Assembly: GCA_001972305.1 (NCBI GenBank)
Contig: BDDD01002865.1
Span: forward strand, 1-64,000
Direction: 5' to 3'
Source of the DNA: Cephalotus follicularis
Lineage: Eukaryota > Streptophyta > Magnoliopsida > Oxalidales > Cephalotaceae
Length of the DNA stretch: 64,000 nucleotides
The notes under the pieces were generated by a model. That model made no database searches, had not been told where the DNA came from, and saw only the letters and a program-made list of their open reading frames with translations. Both the position numbers and the translations under genes were made by a program. Numbering within the stretch: the stretch's first letter is position 1; the number at the start of each line of letters is the position of its first letter. Shown piece after piece: positions 32,608-44,489 of this stretch.

Positions 32608-35229
32608 TGTCACGCCCCGAAACGTGGGATGGGCCCCACGATTCGACACGTGGCAATCCGTACAATCAATATCAATAATTTCCATAAAAATTTAAAACGT
32701 ATAAATCATAACCATAAACATTTAATTAATGTGTGGATTACAGACCCAGTTCGAATCATACAAATTACATAGTACTATGAACCAGAAATAAATACATAAT
32801 TTATTTCCTGCAACTTGTCCATGAAAGCGTACTGTCGAGGAGGAGCTTACCCAATAATCCTTGTCTTTAACGCTGCTGCGACGTGCCTCCACTACCTGTA
32901 CCTGTACCTGGCCCATTCAAAGGAATGGGTCAGCAACCCTGAGGGTTGTGTAGGTCACCCCATATACGGGCACATACCAGAGGAACAAACAATACAAGCA
33001 GAGGAGAAAGAAATATAATAATAAATATGCATGAATGTAAATCACCATCCATAGCGTAATCATCATCATCATCATCATTTATCCTCGGACTACTCTACTC
33101 GAATCATACATAACCATCATATCACAGAGGAGTCTAGTCCGGTCATCCTATGGTCTGGTCAGTATACATGGTTCACCTTTAGGATCACCAGCCCGTGGAA
33201 TTCTCCTCCGGTTCACCTGCTGAGCGGTTCACCCTTTGCTCACCTGCTCGCGGTTCACCCCTTGGATCACCAGCCTTGGCGGAATTCACCCTTAGGTTCA
33301 CCATTGGCGGTTCGCCCGAGGATCACCTGCCTCGCGGAGTTCACCCCGTAGGTTCACCTGCTCGGCGGAATTCTCCCCTGTTGGGCTCACTAGGTCGGGA
33401 CCATTTATCTAAATCTTTTCATTTTTACATTTTATTTCCTAATTCTATTTCCTTCCCTGACTTATTTCCTTTTTCTTTTATTTGGCTTCATTAAGCCATT
33501 TCTTAAGCTAGAATAGGGCTCACCATTGTGCAGGGCACTTCCCTTGCACAAGGTTTGCCTTAGCACGTGCATATCAACATTTACCTTCTTATGCCTATTA
33601 ACATACGCGTGCTTAAAACATTTAGAGTTATGCTTGGCATACAGCAAGGTATAGGATTGCATGCATGGCGCATGCAAAGCATCCTTTGCATTTCACGTAC
33701 CGGGGACGCATTGCATGCTCACGTTCCATCCTCCCCTGCTCTTTCTTCTTCACTGTTGCATGCATGTAACCCAGGCAACAATGCATGCATGACTTGCATG
33801 GCTGGCTCCTGGACATCACTATTTGGCGCCAAGAGACCTTGGCATCTCTTGCTCAGTATGTGGCTCCTCAGCATGTGGCCATCTCAAGGCTGGGCATTGG
33901 GGCAGTAGAGCTTGGCACCATGGCGAGCCGAGCATACACTAGAAAGGAGCCCGGTCATGGCATGGCGGTCGGTCATGGGGCTCGGCACTTCCCCATGGCA
34001 ACTTGGCGTTCACGGCTCGGGCGTGGAGCTCGGTAGTTACCCATGGCAGTCCATGCGCTCAGCCCGGCCGTCCATGCGCTCAGCCCGGCGCCCATGCGCT
34101 CAGCTCCGGTGCTCATACGCCGGCCCAGCTGTCCATGTGCTCTGCCCTGCCATTTTTCCCGGCCGCTTACGCAGTGTAGTGGGCTTCCCGGCGTCATGCG
34201 TTCCATGCCTTGGACGCATGGTCCTTACTCGCCGGCGATGGAGGAAGCTCGCCACCTGTCGGTGAGGGTGCGACAAGTCGTCATGGCGAGGCACATGGCC
34301 TGGGGAGCTCAACTCCACCCCCCGGCATCATGCAGTGGCGCTCGATACATTGCTTCTGTTTTAAACCATGGATGGCGCACAACAATAACGAAGAAGGAAG
34401 CCCACGTGCCAAACATGCCTCCTCATTAAAGAGTTACTTGAATATCTCACATTGAACATATAATATAAATATATAAAGTAACGTTATGCACAACAAGCCA
34501 TCAAGGAGTGCTTACAAAATCACACAGCAAATCACACACGCACACACAACACACTTAGCCGACACACAGGCATACATACTAGCATGCTGGTAGGCACTCG
34601 AATATAGAGTAACCTACCTGGATGGTGGTTGAAAACGGAGATGCTCCTTCTCCCTTAAATCTGGCTTTCCTTTAAGCAGGAGATTGCTACACACTTTGCC
34701 AATTCTTCTTCCTTGTGCTCTTCTTGTCCCCAGGAAAATGGGTATTTATAGGGATGGAGTGCAGAGGATATGGGGCTTACTTGGACAGCACCCATTTGTC
34801 TTCTACCACTCCCACTCTCACTCTCTCGATTTCTCTCGAAGCACTGTGCAAGATAAATTGGCTAAAAGCATGTTTAAATGGTCCCTTTTTCTTTTTATAA
34901 TAGCCATGGAAGCATCCAGAATTCTTAAGAGAATTCTCATGGGTGCAGGCTTTACTTGGGCTTGGGCCAGCCTTACTCCACTTGGACCGAATTATACTTT
35001 CTACATCAGGGTTCAAAAATTCAATTATACCAATAAATCCAGCCCAATGTGAATAACATAATTCCTGTAGCCCACATTTACAGATTATATTATCTTAAGG
35101 CCTAAAATCATAATTTATTTTTCATTAAGGCCCAATTAAATACATCATAAAATTCGGGTCCAGCCCAGAATGTGGGAAAATAAATACAAAGCCCATTAAT
35201 AATATTTTATAATAATTTGGGCTCTTACA
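32608..35229 (-). mobile_element. R2-family solo LTR, 2.6 kb
   Basis: It runs on the plus strand from TGTCACGCCCCG to GGGCTCTTACA, reverse orientation. Flanks are TGCTC (32603-32607) and TGCTA (35230-35234). Copy 1 has TGCTA, so the left duplicate has one substitution. It contains the TATA box (TATAAAAAG on the minus strand near 34892-34900), the GGTGARCC-type array (33167-33390), an ATC microsatellite (33059-33079), the double hairpin (about 32900-32955) and a CATGC-rich GC block. No retrotransposon genes lie inside. Confidence 0.86.
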
Positions 35230-35561
35230 TGCTATGGAGCAGCTACGCAGGCCGTTTGGTTCAGGAATTTTATGAGGACATTCACTGTTGTTGATTTTGT
35301 GTCTAGACTTATCCGGTTATACTGTATAACAGCTCTGATGTATTGTTTGTTAATAATAATAAAGTTATCACATGGTCTAAACACATAGAGATAAAGTACT
35401 TAACCATCAAGGAAAATGTTAAGAATGGTGACGTTACAGTAGAGCATATTAGTACAGATGATATGGTTGCTGATTCCTTAACTAAAGGCCTTTATCCTTG
35501 TATTTATGAGAGACATGTTGCTAGTATGAGCTTGGTTGCATTATGGGATGTGCTTGTTTAG
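35230..35561 (+). pseudogene. COP-C RNase H end, copy 2
   Basis: It continues after the R2 insertion with AATQAVWFRNFMRTFTVVDF. One base is missing at the CDNSSAV motif (near 35323) relative to copy 1, shifting the frame. The remainder, NNNKVITWSKHIEIKYLTIK to ADSLTKGL, is intact and ends at 35561. Confidence 0.83.
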
Positions 35562-36248
35562 TGGGAGACAGTCATTTAATTTTGCTCTATTTTTTGGTTT
35601 TTATCTGTACTATTTTATCTTTTGATAACATATCGGATTATATTAACTATGTTTTTTGCAATTAATTAAGTTGAATAAATTCAGTTTTATTTTGACTACT
35701 TTGTTTAAACACATTGGTGTTTTACATGTTGACATGTCATATATATAATTGTTTAAAATTTTGAGATGCGTGTCAATCTTGAGCAAAGACTAGGACATTC
35801 AGTTCTTGACATTAAAGGTATGTCTCATGAAACATAAAGAATTTCACATGAAATAAGGTTAAGATATATAGGTTCATTGAAACCATATAGATTTTCTCTA
35901 GTGTGTCTATGCCACTTAAGGAGAGAAAATTGGTGACCGAGGAATGATAACACATGAGGAACTATTGGTGTTATCTAATCGTCACACTATCATATTAAAT
36001 CCATGTTAGTAGTGCTAAAGACTCTTGTGACCATGGAAGATCATGTGTCGTTTAAAAGATGCAGTTATCGTCATGATTCGGAGTTTGAGGTTCCATAGGA
36101 CATGATTGACTATTGGAGCAGTCTCTAGACCAATATTTTTATGCGCGTAAAAACTTTAAAACTTAGTTGGTTTGTGTAATTGTTTTGATAAAATAAATAT
36201 ATCTATTTTTATTATTATGTAACAATTAATATAGTCGAAATGGGAGAA

Positions 36249-36738
36249 TGTAAGAATATTTTCTTATATGGATTTATATTAATTGAGTATTTATTATTAA
36301 ATAAAACCATATTAACTATTGGTCTAGTAAATTGAGACATACATATTCTAAATAGTCTTATATGGACTGGTTATCGTGGACAGTAGTAAACTAATTGACT
36401 TTTGATGAGAGGGCCCATTAGGTTATTAATAGGGATTATATAGATGGCTATATCTCATCTCTTAAGCCTAATATTTGATATAAAAGAAAACACACATATA
36501 GAGAAAAAAGAGAAGGGCTACTGTTCTTCTTTGTGCGTTACAGTGTCTCATCGAACCAGTGTTCATAGAGAATTAAGAGAGCTGTAACTTGTCTAATCAT
36601 GACCACTACAGATTTCTGCTGCTTATCACGGCTCCTAAATAAGGTACAATTTTTATTATTGTTATTTAGGTATTTTTCTTCTTTTTAAGGCGATCATAGA
36701 GATTGATAAATTGATTCGGCTTACAATTTTATCTTACA
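36249..36738 (+). mobile_element. COP-C 3' LTR, copy 2 (490 bp)
   Basis: It runs TGTAAGAATATTTTC to TTTTATCTTACA, preceded by the purine-rich GAAATGGGAGAA. The counterpart is 21727-22217. It is followed by the same AT-rich segment as copy 1, ending the duplication. Confidence 0.82.
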
Positions 36739-37030
36739 ATGCACTTAATCAATAATATATAGTCACATAAACATAATAAATAAAATTTATCTATAAAATA
36801 AAAGACAAAATAAATAATTAATATTTATAATTGTTAATTCTCACTAAATTTTAGCCAATTTAGTGATGCCATCTTTTTATATTTGCACGCTCATACTGTA
36901 TTGTTTAATGCCATCTACGTACATTTGCACGCTCATATTATATTACATATATTTGCACACTCATACTGTATTATTTATGGGACAATAAAAGAACCAAGTA
37001 TCTATACAAAAAAATATATTTACTACGAAC

Positions 37031-37058
37031 CGTCAACCGTCAACCGTCAACCGTCAAC
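37031..37058. repeat. CGTCAAC heptamer repeat, four copies
   Basis: Four perfect tandem copies of CGTCAAC, followed by a TCAAC remnant. Confidence 0.9.
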
Positions 37059-37414
37059 TCAACTGCCATAGACTAAGTCAAAAAATAATATTGGGGGTTT
37101 ATCACATTATTGTTTACGGAAGGAAGGAGGTCACGATAAATAATGATTAATGCACAATAAATAGTGATTAATGCTTGCTGCGTTGAATGAAAAAAAATGC
37201 ACGTACGTCTTCTTATGGAGAAATGGAAGTTTGACTTAGAAGAAGATGAACGACAGGATTCAGATGATATATGTTGTAAAATTTGATATAAAAACTATTA
37301 AAGATGATGGTGATAGATATGGGATACTCTGTTTTTGTTTTTGTTTTTTTTTAATGGAGGCGTTCATTAGGAAATTAACTTATACCAATATCAAAAATGT
37401 TATGGTGTAGAGAG

Positions 37415-37478
37415 ACCTTGGTGCCATGGATTGTAACCATGCCGGAATGCCAATCCATGGAGTCACGCCGTCCAAGGT
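37415..37478. other. Predicted hairpin
   Basis: ACCTTGG (37415-37421) pairs with CCAAGGT (37472-37478), and inside it CCATGGATTG (37424-37433) pairs with CAATCCATGG (37451-37460), leaving a 17-base loop. The two stems are separated by an unequal internal loop. It could be a foldback remnant or a small RNA precursor. No known miRNA sequence was recognised. Confidence 0.35.
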
Positions 37479-37588
37479 TTGCAATCAAAGTACGTTTCTT
37501 TGCTTTGAGTCCTGAGAATTGCCCTCCTCTGTTTCTTCCTTTTGGGCTTTGTATAACGTCACCTTAGATTCCCTCCCCTCTTTCTTCT

Positions 37589-37611
37589 TCTCTCTCTCTC
37601 TCTCTCTCTCT
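37589..37611. repeat. (TC)n microsatellite
   Basis: About eleven TC dinucleotides in a pyrimidine-rich tract. Confidence 0.9.
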
Positions 37612-38036
37612 TTGTTCACCCTCGGTTTCGGATATTTTTGAACCTCTGTTTCCTTTTTCTTTTCTTTCTCCCCTATGATGAGGCTAAATCATCTTTTTTG
37701 AAATATTTTTTTTTGGTTATTTTCGACGAATTGTAATCTTCTTCCCTTCTTTTATAGAGTCACCTGTTATCTTGCTGCCGCTGTTGATATTGAGTTCGAA
37801 TGGTGTTCAATCTGTTAACCGATTGAAATATTTTGGTAATTGAATTCCTTCCATGAGGACACATTTGTATTCTTATAATATTAATTACTTATGAAAATAT
37901 TAAAATATAAGCAAATGTATTATTGTAACTTAATTTGTTGCTTTAACTTCCATACGTTTAAAAAGCTTAACTTACATAGGCACACTTATACAATAATAAT
38001 CTGTCTGTGTGTCTGTGTGGCTGTCTGTCTCTCCTA

Positions 38037-38189
38037 TTATAGGAGCTTCCATGCCCTGCCACCATCCATAGTGAACTGTTTAAGTCTTCCAAAAAACATG
38101 ACTAAAATGAGAATTATCTTTCCTTCATCACTCCATTTTCCTGAGAACCCATACCATTTGTCCTCACACCCATCCTCAGGGTAAAGTTG
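38037..38189 (-). pseudogene. Untranslated remainder of HKT exon 3 after the nonsense codon
   Basis: In frame after the TGA, 50 codons remain well conserved with the family C-terminus: QLYPEDGCEDKWYGFSGKWS, then GKIILILVMFFGRLKQF, then GRAWKLL and TAA. This part contains the final membrane helix and the positively charged tail. That it is still open and family-like implies that the nonsense change is recent or can be bypassed. Confidence 0.85.
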
Positions 38190-40338
38190 TCATTCACAGC
38201 TGTAGCCAGTTGAAAATCCAACATTTCCATATGCACTGTAACACAAACCCCAAACAGTCACTAAATTAGGAATTTGTGTTCCAAATCATGGTTGAGACAA
38301 CTTGTTGTTAATATTGAGATATTTCTCCATATGATTCTCACTTTTTTTATGCTCATTATGTTCCAATTATAAAACTAATTAAGGATTTGAGGCTCACCTG
38401 ATAACTTCTACCACAATATTCAACACGCTAAAGTTGAGAGGATCATTCTTCATCCTTTCCCTCTCTGTTATGCATACTAACATGATAAAAATAACCAAAT
38501 AAGAGAGTGGCGAAAGAAGTAGGTTGTCCACAATCTTTCCCATGCTTCTTCTCCATCCGCGCTCTTCCTGGTCTTTTATTGGCATGAAACAAGTGTAAGG
38601 AGGAAGATACCTGTTGAATAACAAAAATATGAAATCTTCATTACTAATTAAAAGTTTTTCTTCCTTAAAATATTAGATAATGACACCTCATATGTTATTA
38701 TATTAATTTTGTGAGATTGTGTGAAAAATACCTTAAAGTATAAGGTATGCATTTTTTTTTTCATTGTGGATCTCGCTGAATTTTTCTTATGGGACGTTTA
38801 ATATTAGTTTCTTATATTCTTGTATATTCGGATAGATTTAGGAACTGTTTTGATCTTATATTGGATTTGTTTAGATTATATTCGAATTTATGATCAATTA
38901 AGAAAATGTCTAAATCTAATATTATGTTTTGACTCTGATTGGATCGATCAAATCCGATCTAAACAAGTAGTTCTTAGATTTAATTAGTCGAGTTAATAAA
39001 AAAGGATTAAAAAAAATAAAAAGTCTCTTACCTATTAATCTATGGATCGGTCAATCCAATCAATCGGACTGGACCCAACCCTTTTGACGGGTTATTGACC
39101 GATACGGATTTCAAATGATTGGTTGATGGAACATGTGAAAAAGAGATAATTAGAGATACTAACATCATCGCGACAAATAAGACCAAGATGGCAGGTGAGA
39201 TTATTGAGAGGTCGACAACGGTTTCTCCTGTATGTCTTGTATTCACCGTTTGAAACAACACTCCAATTGTTTTCTGGTAAGAATTCAGTCCAGTCAAGGC
39301 CACTGAATTCCAGTCCAAGGAGCAAAACAGAATAAACTGAACCGCAACAAACCCAAATACAGTGACAACCAGAAGTATAGAATGCCGTCTAGGTAGCAAG
39401 TGGAGATACCCAATTGCGTTCGACTTCTCTAAAAGATAGTTGGATTCATCCTTTTTAACGAATTTCCCGAGTACCCATATCGAAAATTGCAAAGCTGGTG
39501 GATATAATGTGTTGCCGAGTAGTATCTGAGGGATAAGAATTAGAAGAAGACCGGAGTTCTTGGCAAAGACTACCATGTTTTCATTTGTGGGTACAAAACC
39601 GCAGCTTGAAAAAGTTGAGACAGTGGTGAAAATGGAGAAAGTGAGCAAATTTATTCCCTTGCTCTTTAGTACTTTTCTTGAGCTTGGAACAATCTGTAAA
39701 TAGAGTGTAATAAGGACAACACCTATAGCATGATTTACTAAAAGATAACCTGCAACTACAACTACTAAAAACTTGATTGAATTGTGCAAGTACTTCCCTT
39801 CTAATGACTCATGTTGGCTGCTATTTTTAAAATAATCAGGTGGTGTTACTGTTACTGTACTCAACTCAATTTGACTAACTGTATCTGTAGGACCTGAAGG
39901 ACTGAGATCACTAGGAACTGCAGCAACTGTGCCTTCATGTCTGCAAATTCTCTTTAGCATGGACTTCTTCCTAAATTGAAGTCCAATCATGGAAGTGAAC
40001 ACCTCTCCCCCAATGAACATTAAAATGGTTAAAACGATGAGTTGGGTATTGGAGAAAACTTCCATTTCAACTGTGGACATACTTGAAACGGTCGATGCGG
40101 ACACAGAAGTAAAGAACAAATCCAAGTTCCTTGGACTAAATGAATCAGTTCTCGGCTTCAAAGCATGGAGAACCCAAAATCCAATGCAGGAAATAAAGAG
40201 AAAATAAGAAATATGAGTACAAAATGGGTGCAAACGAAGACACGATAGTTTGGCACATGCAGAGTTACCAAATCGCTGCAAGTTTTTTGCAAAACAAGAA
40301 CAGCGTTTCATTGGCAAATGAAGACAAGAAAACTTCAT
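38190..40338 (-). CDS. HKT1: HKT1-type sodium transporter, three exons, with premature stop in exon 3
   Basis: Plasma-membrane HKT/Trk proteins carry Na+ (class I) and in roots retrieve it from the xylem. Exons: 39164-40338, 38398-38610 and 38190-38235. Introns of 553 and 162 bases have GT-AG ends, and their positions (after ...AILVLFVAM and before SAYGNVGF) match the usual plant HKT structure. The first pore loop is SASTVSSMSTVEMEVFSN with Ser86 at the filter position, the class I signature. The other filter glycines are visible in TFSSCGFVPTNEN, NTRHTGET and YGNVGFSTGYSC. MMYLPPYTCFMP spans the first splice. The product would be 477 residues because codon 478 is TGA. Without it the frame runs 50 codons further, through a last membrane segment, to TAA at 38037-38039. 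All earlier coding sequence is open. Alternative: a sequencing error at one base. Identity as HKT is very firm; function is doubtful. Confidence 0.93.
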
Positions 40339-43029
40339 CTTTGAACGGAAAATTTAATCAAGCTAAGGTATATAGAGGCCATGTACTCAATCTCATGTAT
40401 AGAGTAAAATATAGTTTAGTTTTGAGATTTAGTTTTTGAGATATTTTAGTTTATTTATTATAACAAATAAGATGTTTGTTTTTATCAATATTATTAAAAA
40501 GTTAAATAATAGATAGACTATTATATACTTACATAAACCTTCATTTTTAGGGATTAAATTATGTTTAATATGAAATACTAGATACTATATTATTTTGTAT
40601 CCAAATGAATTTTTAACGGTTAATAAATAAAGATAGTAATGTGTCCGATTAACGTTTGTATCGAGAGACTAAAAGTAAATTTATCCGAAGAGATGCATAA
40701 AAATGTCTAATGAATAAATTATTTTTTACTCTAAAATTTATTTATAAAAGTTCATTTGATATGCTGGCGTGCGATTTATTGTTTAAGCTGTCAGGTGTAC
40801 AACCCATAGTGGGTACAAAGACTAGTTTATTTTATTATCTCTAAAATTATTAAAATGACGAATTCGAATAAATAATAGTAATTTTAAGAAGAAAAAAAAG
40901 TGCTCGAGCATTCTGATCACAAATGGTAAAATTTTCTAATGCACAGGAGGTACTGTTACTTCACACATTGTTATGTGACATGGTTAATAACATTAGTTAT
41001 ATTCTTTTGAAGAGTAAAAAAAGAAAAAGAGAAGAAAAAATAAAGAAAAATTAATGAGGTGATATGACTTTTTTTTTTCTAATAATTATGGTGGCGAAAA
41101 AGAAATCGAGACAAAAATTAATTGGTGAATTACTAATTATGATTGGATATAACACAAATTGATTATTTGAATTAAAAAAAAAAGACTAAGAACTATAAGA
41201 GAAGAGAACACAAAAGGTAACAACTGAAAATAAATATTTTGTTTTGTAGTCACACAGACTATTCAACGTGTGTACTCGTATAATGCAAAAAAAAAATAGT
41301 AAACAAATTTCATTTGGAGTAGTATTAACTTCTTTTCTTTTCTTTTTTTCAAAGTCGAGCGGATGCATTTGCCCACACTCAGACACTATGTGGCTCCGTC
41401 ATTATATGGGATCATATTTAACGATGGGACCTCTTTAATCAATAGTTAATTATGAGATATAAAATTGAAAAGTCTAAAGCTGTAATTCTGTCACAACTCA
41501 ATGTATCTTATAAAAATCTGTTGGACATCTCTTATATAAATAAGTATAGTATAAATAAAGTGGTAAAATCTCATTTATGATTTTAAAAAGATCATCAATG
41601 ATGTAAATGAGATTTTAAAAAGATTATCAATGATGTTTTAAAAAAATCAATTAAAATTTTAAAAAAGTAACAAAATAGATTTTTCCATCTCATTTTTTAT
41701 TTCATTTATATACGCACTTGTTCACATCCTTTAATCTGATATATATATTCATAAAAACGTAGATTCCATTCATAAAGCGGACTAAAAGCCACATAAGTAA
41801 ATCGGACAAACCGATATAGAACAACTCAGATTAACTGATATACCACAATTTAGACCAGCGGATACACACAAAAATTAGAAACTACTCAACTAATTAAATA
41901 CTTGATACCACTATAGAAACTGATGCTACCATAGGAAAAAAATTTAGTACTACTGTAGTATGAAATGATATGGTACCTCTTTTATATATTTTTTGTAATG
42001 TGTATTAATCAAACACATTATCTAATGAAATAAAAAAAAGTGATTGATGTATAAAAAATACATGTGGGGAGGTACCCATCATTTAATATTACAGTAGTAC
42101 TAGAAGTTTTCTCTTATCATAGTATCGGAGAATAAAGCAAACAAAACACCACTGATACACATTGTTGATACCTGAAAGGATGACGTCCCTATTGACTAAG
42201 TTTGATGATCACTGTTAAATGACGATGCCCTACCGGTAATCAGTAGTAGTCCCCATTTTTTGAGGAATTCGAGGCTCTACTAATTAACAAAAAAGCTACT
42301 AACACCACCCAATGATAAAGTAAAAAGTTTTTCACATTCAATAAGAGCTCAATAACTAAAACTCAAGCAAAAGAGACATATTCGAAATAAAATCAACTAG
42401 ATCTAAAATGACAACCTAAAAAGTCTAAAAGTCTAAAAATCCAACAAAAACTAGAACAGAAATATAAAAAACAACTAAAACGAAACTCACAAAAACAAAT
42501 GAAAACATAAAAACACCTAAAGGAAAGGCTCCTCGCGAGACGTAGGAAACTGTTTTTAGTGATTTTTATAGAGGATGGAGCGCGTTTTTGTTTCTGATAT
42601 CGTTGATTTCAATCCCAAATAGATTTGCTATCTTATTAGATTGATCCATGTTATTCATTCAACCGAAGGAAATATTAGAAAACAAAATAATTGTGAGCCC
42701 AATTGTTGCCTGCCGCTAGCAAATTATAGGCAAAAACCCTTATTCCCTAAACAATGACGCGTTGTTCAATTGAGCCCCTGAACAAAAAAATTGTTCAATC
42801 AAGTCCTCAAACACACAATATTTGTTCCCGTCAGCCCCTCCGTTATATTTTCCGTCGCCCTTCCGTTAGTTAAATCTAATTCTGTGGACAAAAATATCAT
42901 TATTTTAGTGTGGGTCCCATAATAAAATAGATATTTAAATAGGAAAAAAAATCTAAAAGTACTAAGAAAAAAAAAAAGAAAACCTAATTTAGCATTTAAA
43001 AAAGCACATGGGACCCACTTAATAATTCC
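40339..43029. other. AT-rich upstream region of HKT
   Basis: No coding sequence is recognised. A TATA-like TATATACC on the minus strand (about 40368-40376) is only 30-38 bases from the HKT ATG, so either the leader is very short or the real promoter is further up. From about 42720 to 42900 the words GAGCCCCTGAAC, TCAAGTCCTCAAAC and CAGCCCCTCCGTT occur, a composition common at the ends of plant MULEs. This may mark the left terminal repeat of MULE-M. Confidence 0.45.
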
Positions 43030-44393
43030 CTTCTTTTTCTGAATCCCCTAACAGTAACAAGTAGACCCCTCACCACTTGAAGACCAAGTAGACCCCTCAG
43101 ACACCCCCCCTCCCCCCACTACTTGAAGACCAAATAACAACCCCATTTGTTGAACCCCCACCAGTTCAAGATATTTTTGATGAGGAGGTTGATGACATGG
43201 ACTCAAGTGACTCTGATCCAGATTACTATATAAGTGAAGATGAGGAACTTGTTGATGGCAAAAAAAGAAAGAGGCAGTTTAGGGAGGACAACTCTGGATG
43301 GGTTAATGCTGAATTAGATGATGAGGAACTAGTTGTGCTTTTTGGGGAGGGAACTTCTACTGGTGTTGATGTAGGTACAGAGGGTGTTTCTACTGGAATT
43401 TATGAATCTAGGGAGTCTAGTTGGAGAAGAGAAGATGTGCATGGGTATGAGAGTGAGTATTGGGACTCTGATGATATGGTAGCTTTCACTCGAGTGAAGA
43501 TGGCACTGACACATGTGATAGAGATTATGCAGTCAAAAAGAAGAACAAGTTTCTTAAGTTTAACCCTAAAACAACTCTGGTGTTTCAGCTGGGTATGAAA
43601 TTTGAGAATGCAGCACAGTTTAGGCAAGCAATCACAAATTATTCCCTCATAGAAAGAAGAACAATTAAGTATAACAAGAATGAAGAATTGAGAGTTAGAG
43701 CAGTGTGTGGTCATACTGCTGTTAAATGTGGATGGTTGATATTTGCTAGTGCACATGAAAAGGGATCCAAGTCATTGCAGGTGAAGACATTTAGGGATGA
43801 GCATGTCTGCCCAATTAGCTTTAAGAACCAAAGGATAACTGCCAAGGTTTTGGCCTCTGAGCTGGAATCTTATATCATTATTCACCATAGCATAAGGCAG
43901 TCCCAACTTAGGAAGTTATGCAAATGAAAAATTTAGGGTTGATGTCAGCTTGAGTATGTGCAGAAGAGCCAAGTTGGTTGTGTTCAGTGGTTTGCAAGAT
44001 AAATACAAGAGTGAATATGGGAAGTTGTGGGATTATGCAAAGGAATTGAGGCAAACAAACATAGGAACTACAGTGAATAAGCAAGTAGATAGGAATTCTG
44101 GTTGTAAACCTATGTTTAGAAGGTTCTACATCTGTTTCAATGCTTGCAAAGAAGGTTGGAAGGCAAGCTACAGACCTATTTTAGGTCTTGATGGCTATTT
44201 CTTGAAGGGGTTAGCAAAGGGGATTCTTCTTGCTGTTGTGGGAAGGGATGGAAACAATAAGATGTTTCCAGTTTCCTGGGATATTGTAGAGGTGGAGTGA
44301 ACTGACTCTTGGAGATGGTTTGTTGGGTTGTTAAAGGATGATCTTGGAGTTTCAGATGGTGCAGGGTTGATCATCACATATGATCAACAAAAG

Positions 44394-44489
44394 GTAACTT
44401 TCCAAATTGTAGAACTGTATTCAAATTGAAGTTATGTGCTAGCTGCTTTTTTGGTTGAGTTACATTGGTTTTGTGTTCTTCAATTGTAG
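44394..44489 (+). other. Intron in MULE-M transposase
   Basis: AAAAG/GTAACT to TTGTAG/GGATTG. Removing it restores the conserved DQQKGLDMAL sequence in frame. Confidence 0.7.

Larger units (their letters stand above)
22299..36820. repeat. Tandem segmental duplication, copy 2
   Basis: It repeats 10505-22298 in order and orientation. Differences from copy 1 in the gag/LTR portion are few (for example CATTGTCTCTAGCTAGTCC against CATCGTCTCTAGTTAGTCG). It lacks CHR-B but holds R2 at 25080-27578, R1 at 29370-32230 and R2 at 32608-35229. Homology with copy 1 ends in AT-rich sequence near 36820. Confidence 0.85.
36821..38036. other. Spacer between duplication and HKT gene
   Basis: No gene is recognised. 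It holds three imperfect copies of a roughly 35-base TTTGCACGCTCATA-type repeat (36878-36975), four CGTCAAC heptamers (37031-37058), a predicted 64-base hairpin (37415-37478) and a TC microsatellite (37589-37611). The part nearest 38036 would hold the HKT 3' untranslated region. Confidence 0.6.

Noticed and set aside
40368..40376. TATA box of the HKT gene
   Set aside because: It is too close to the ATG for a normal plant leader, so it is mentioned only as a weak possibility.
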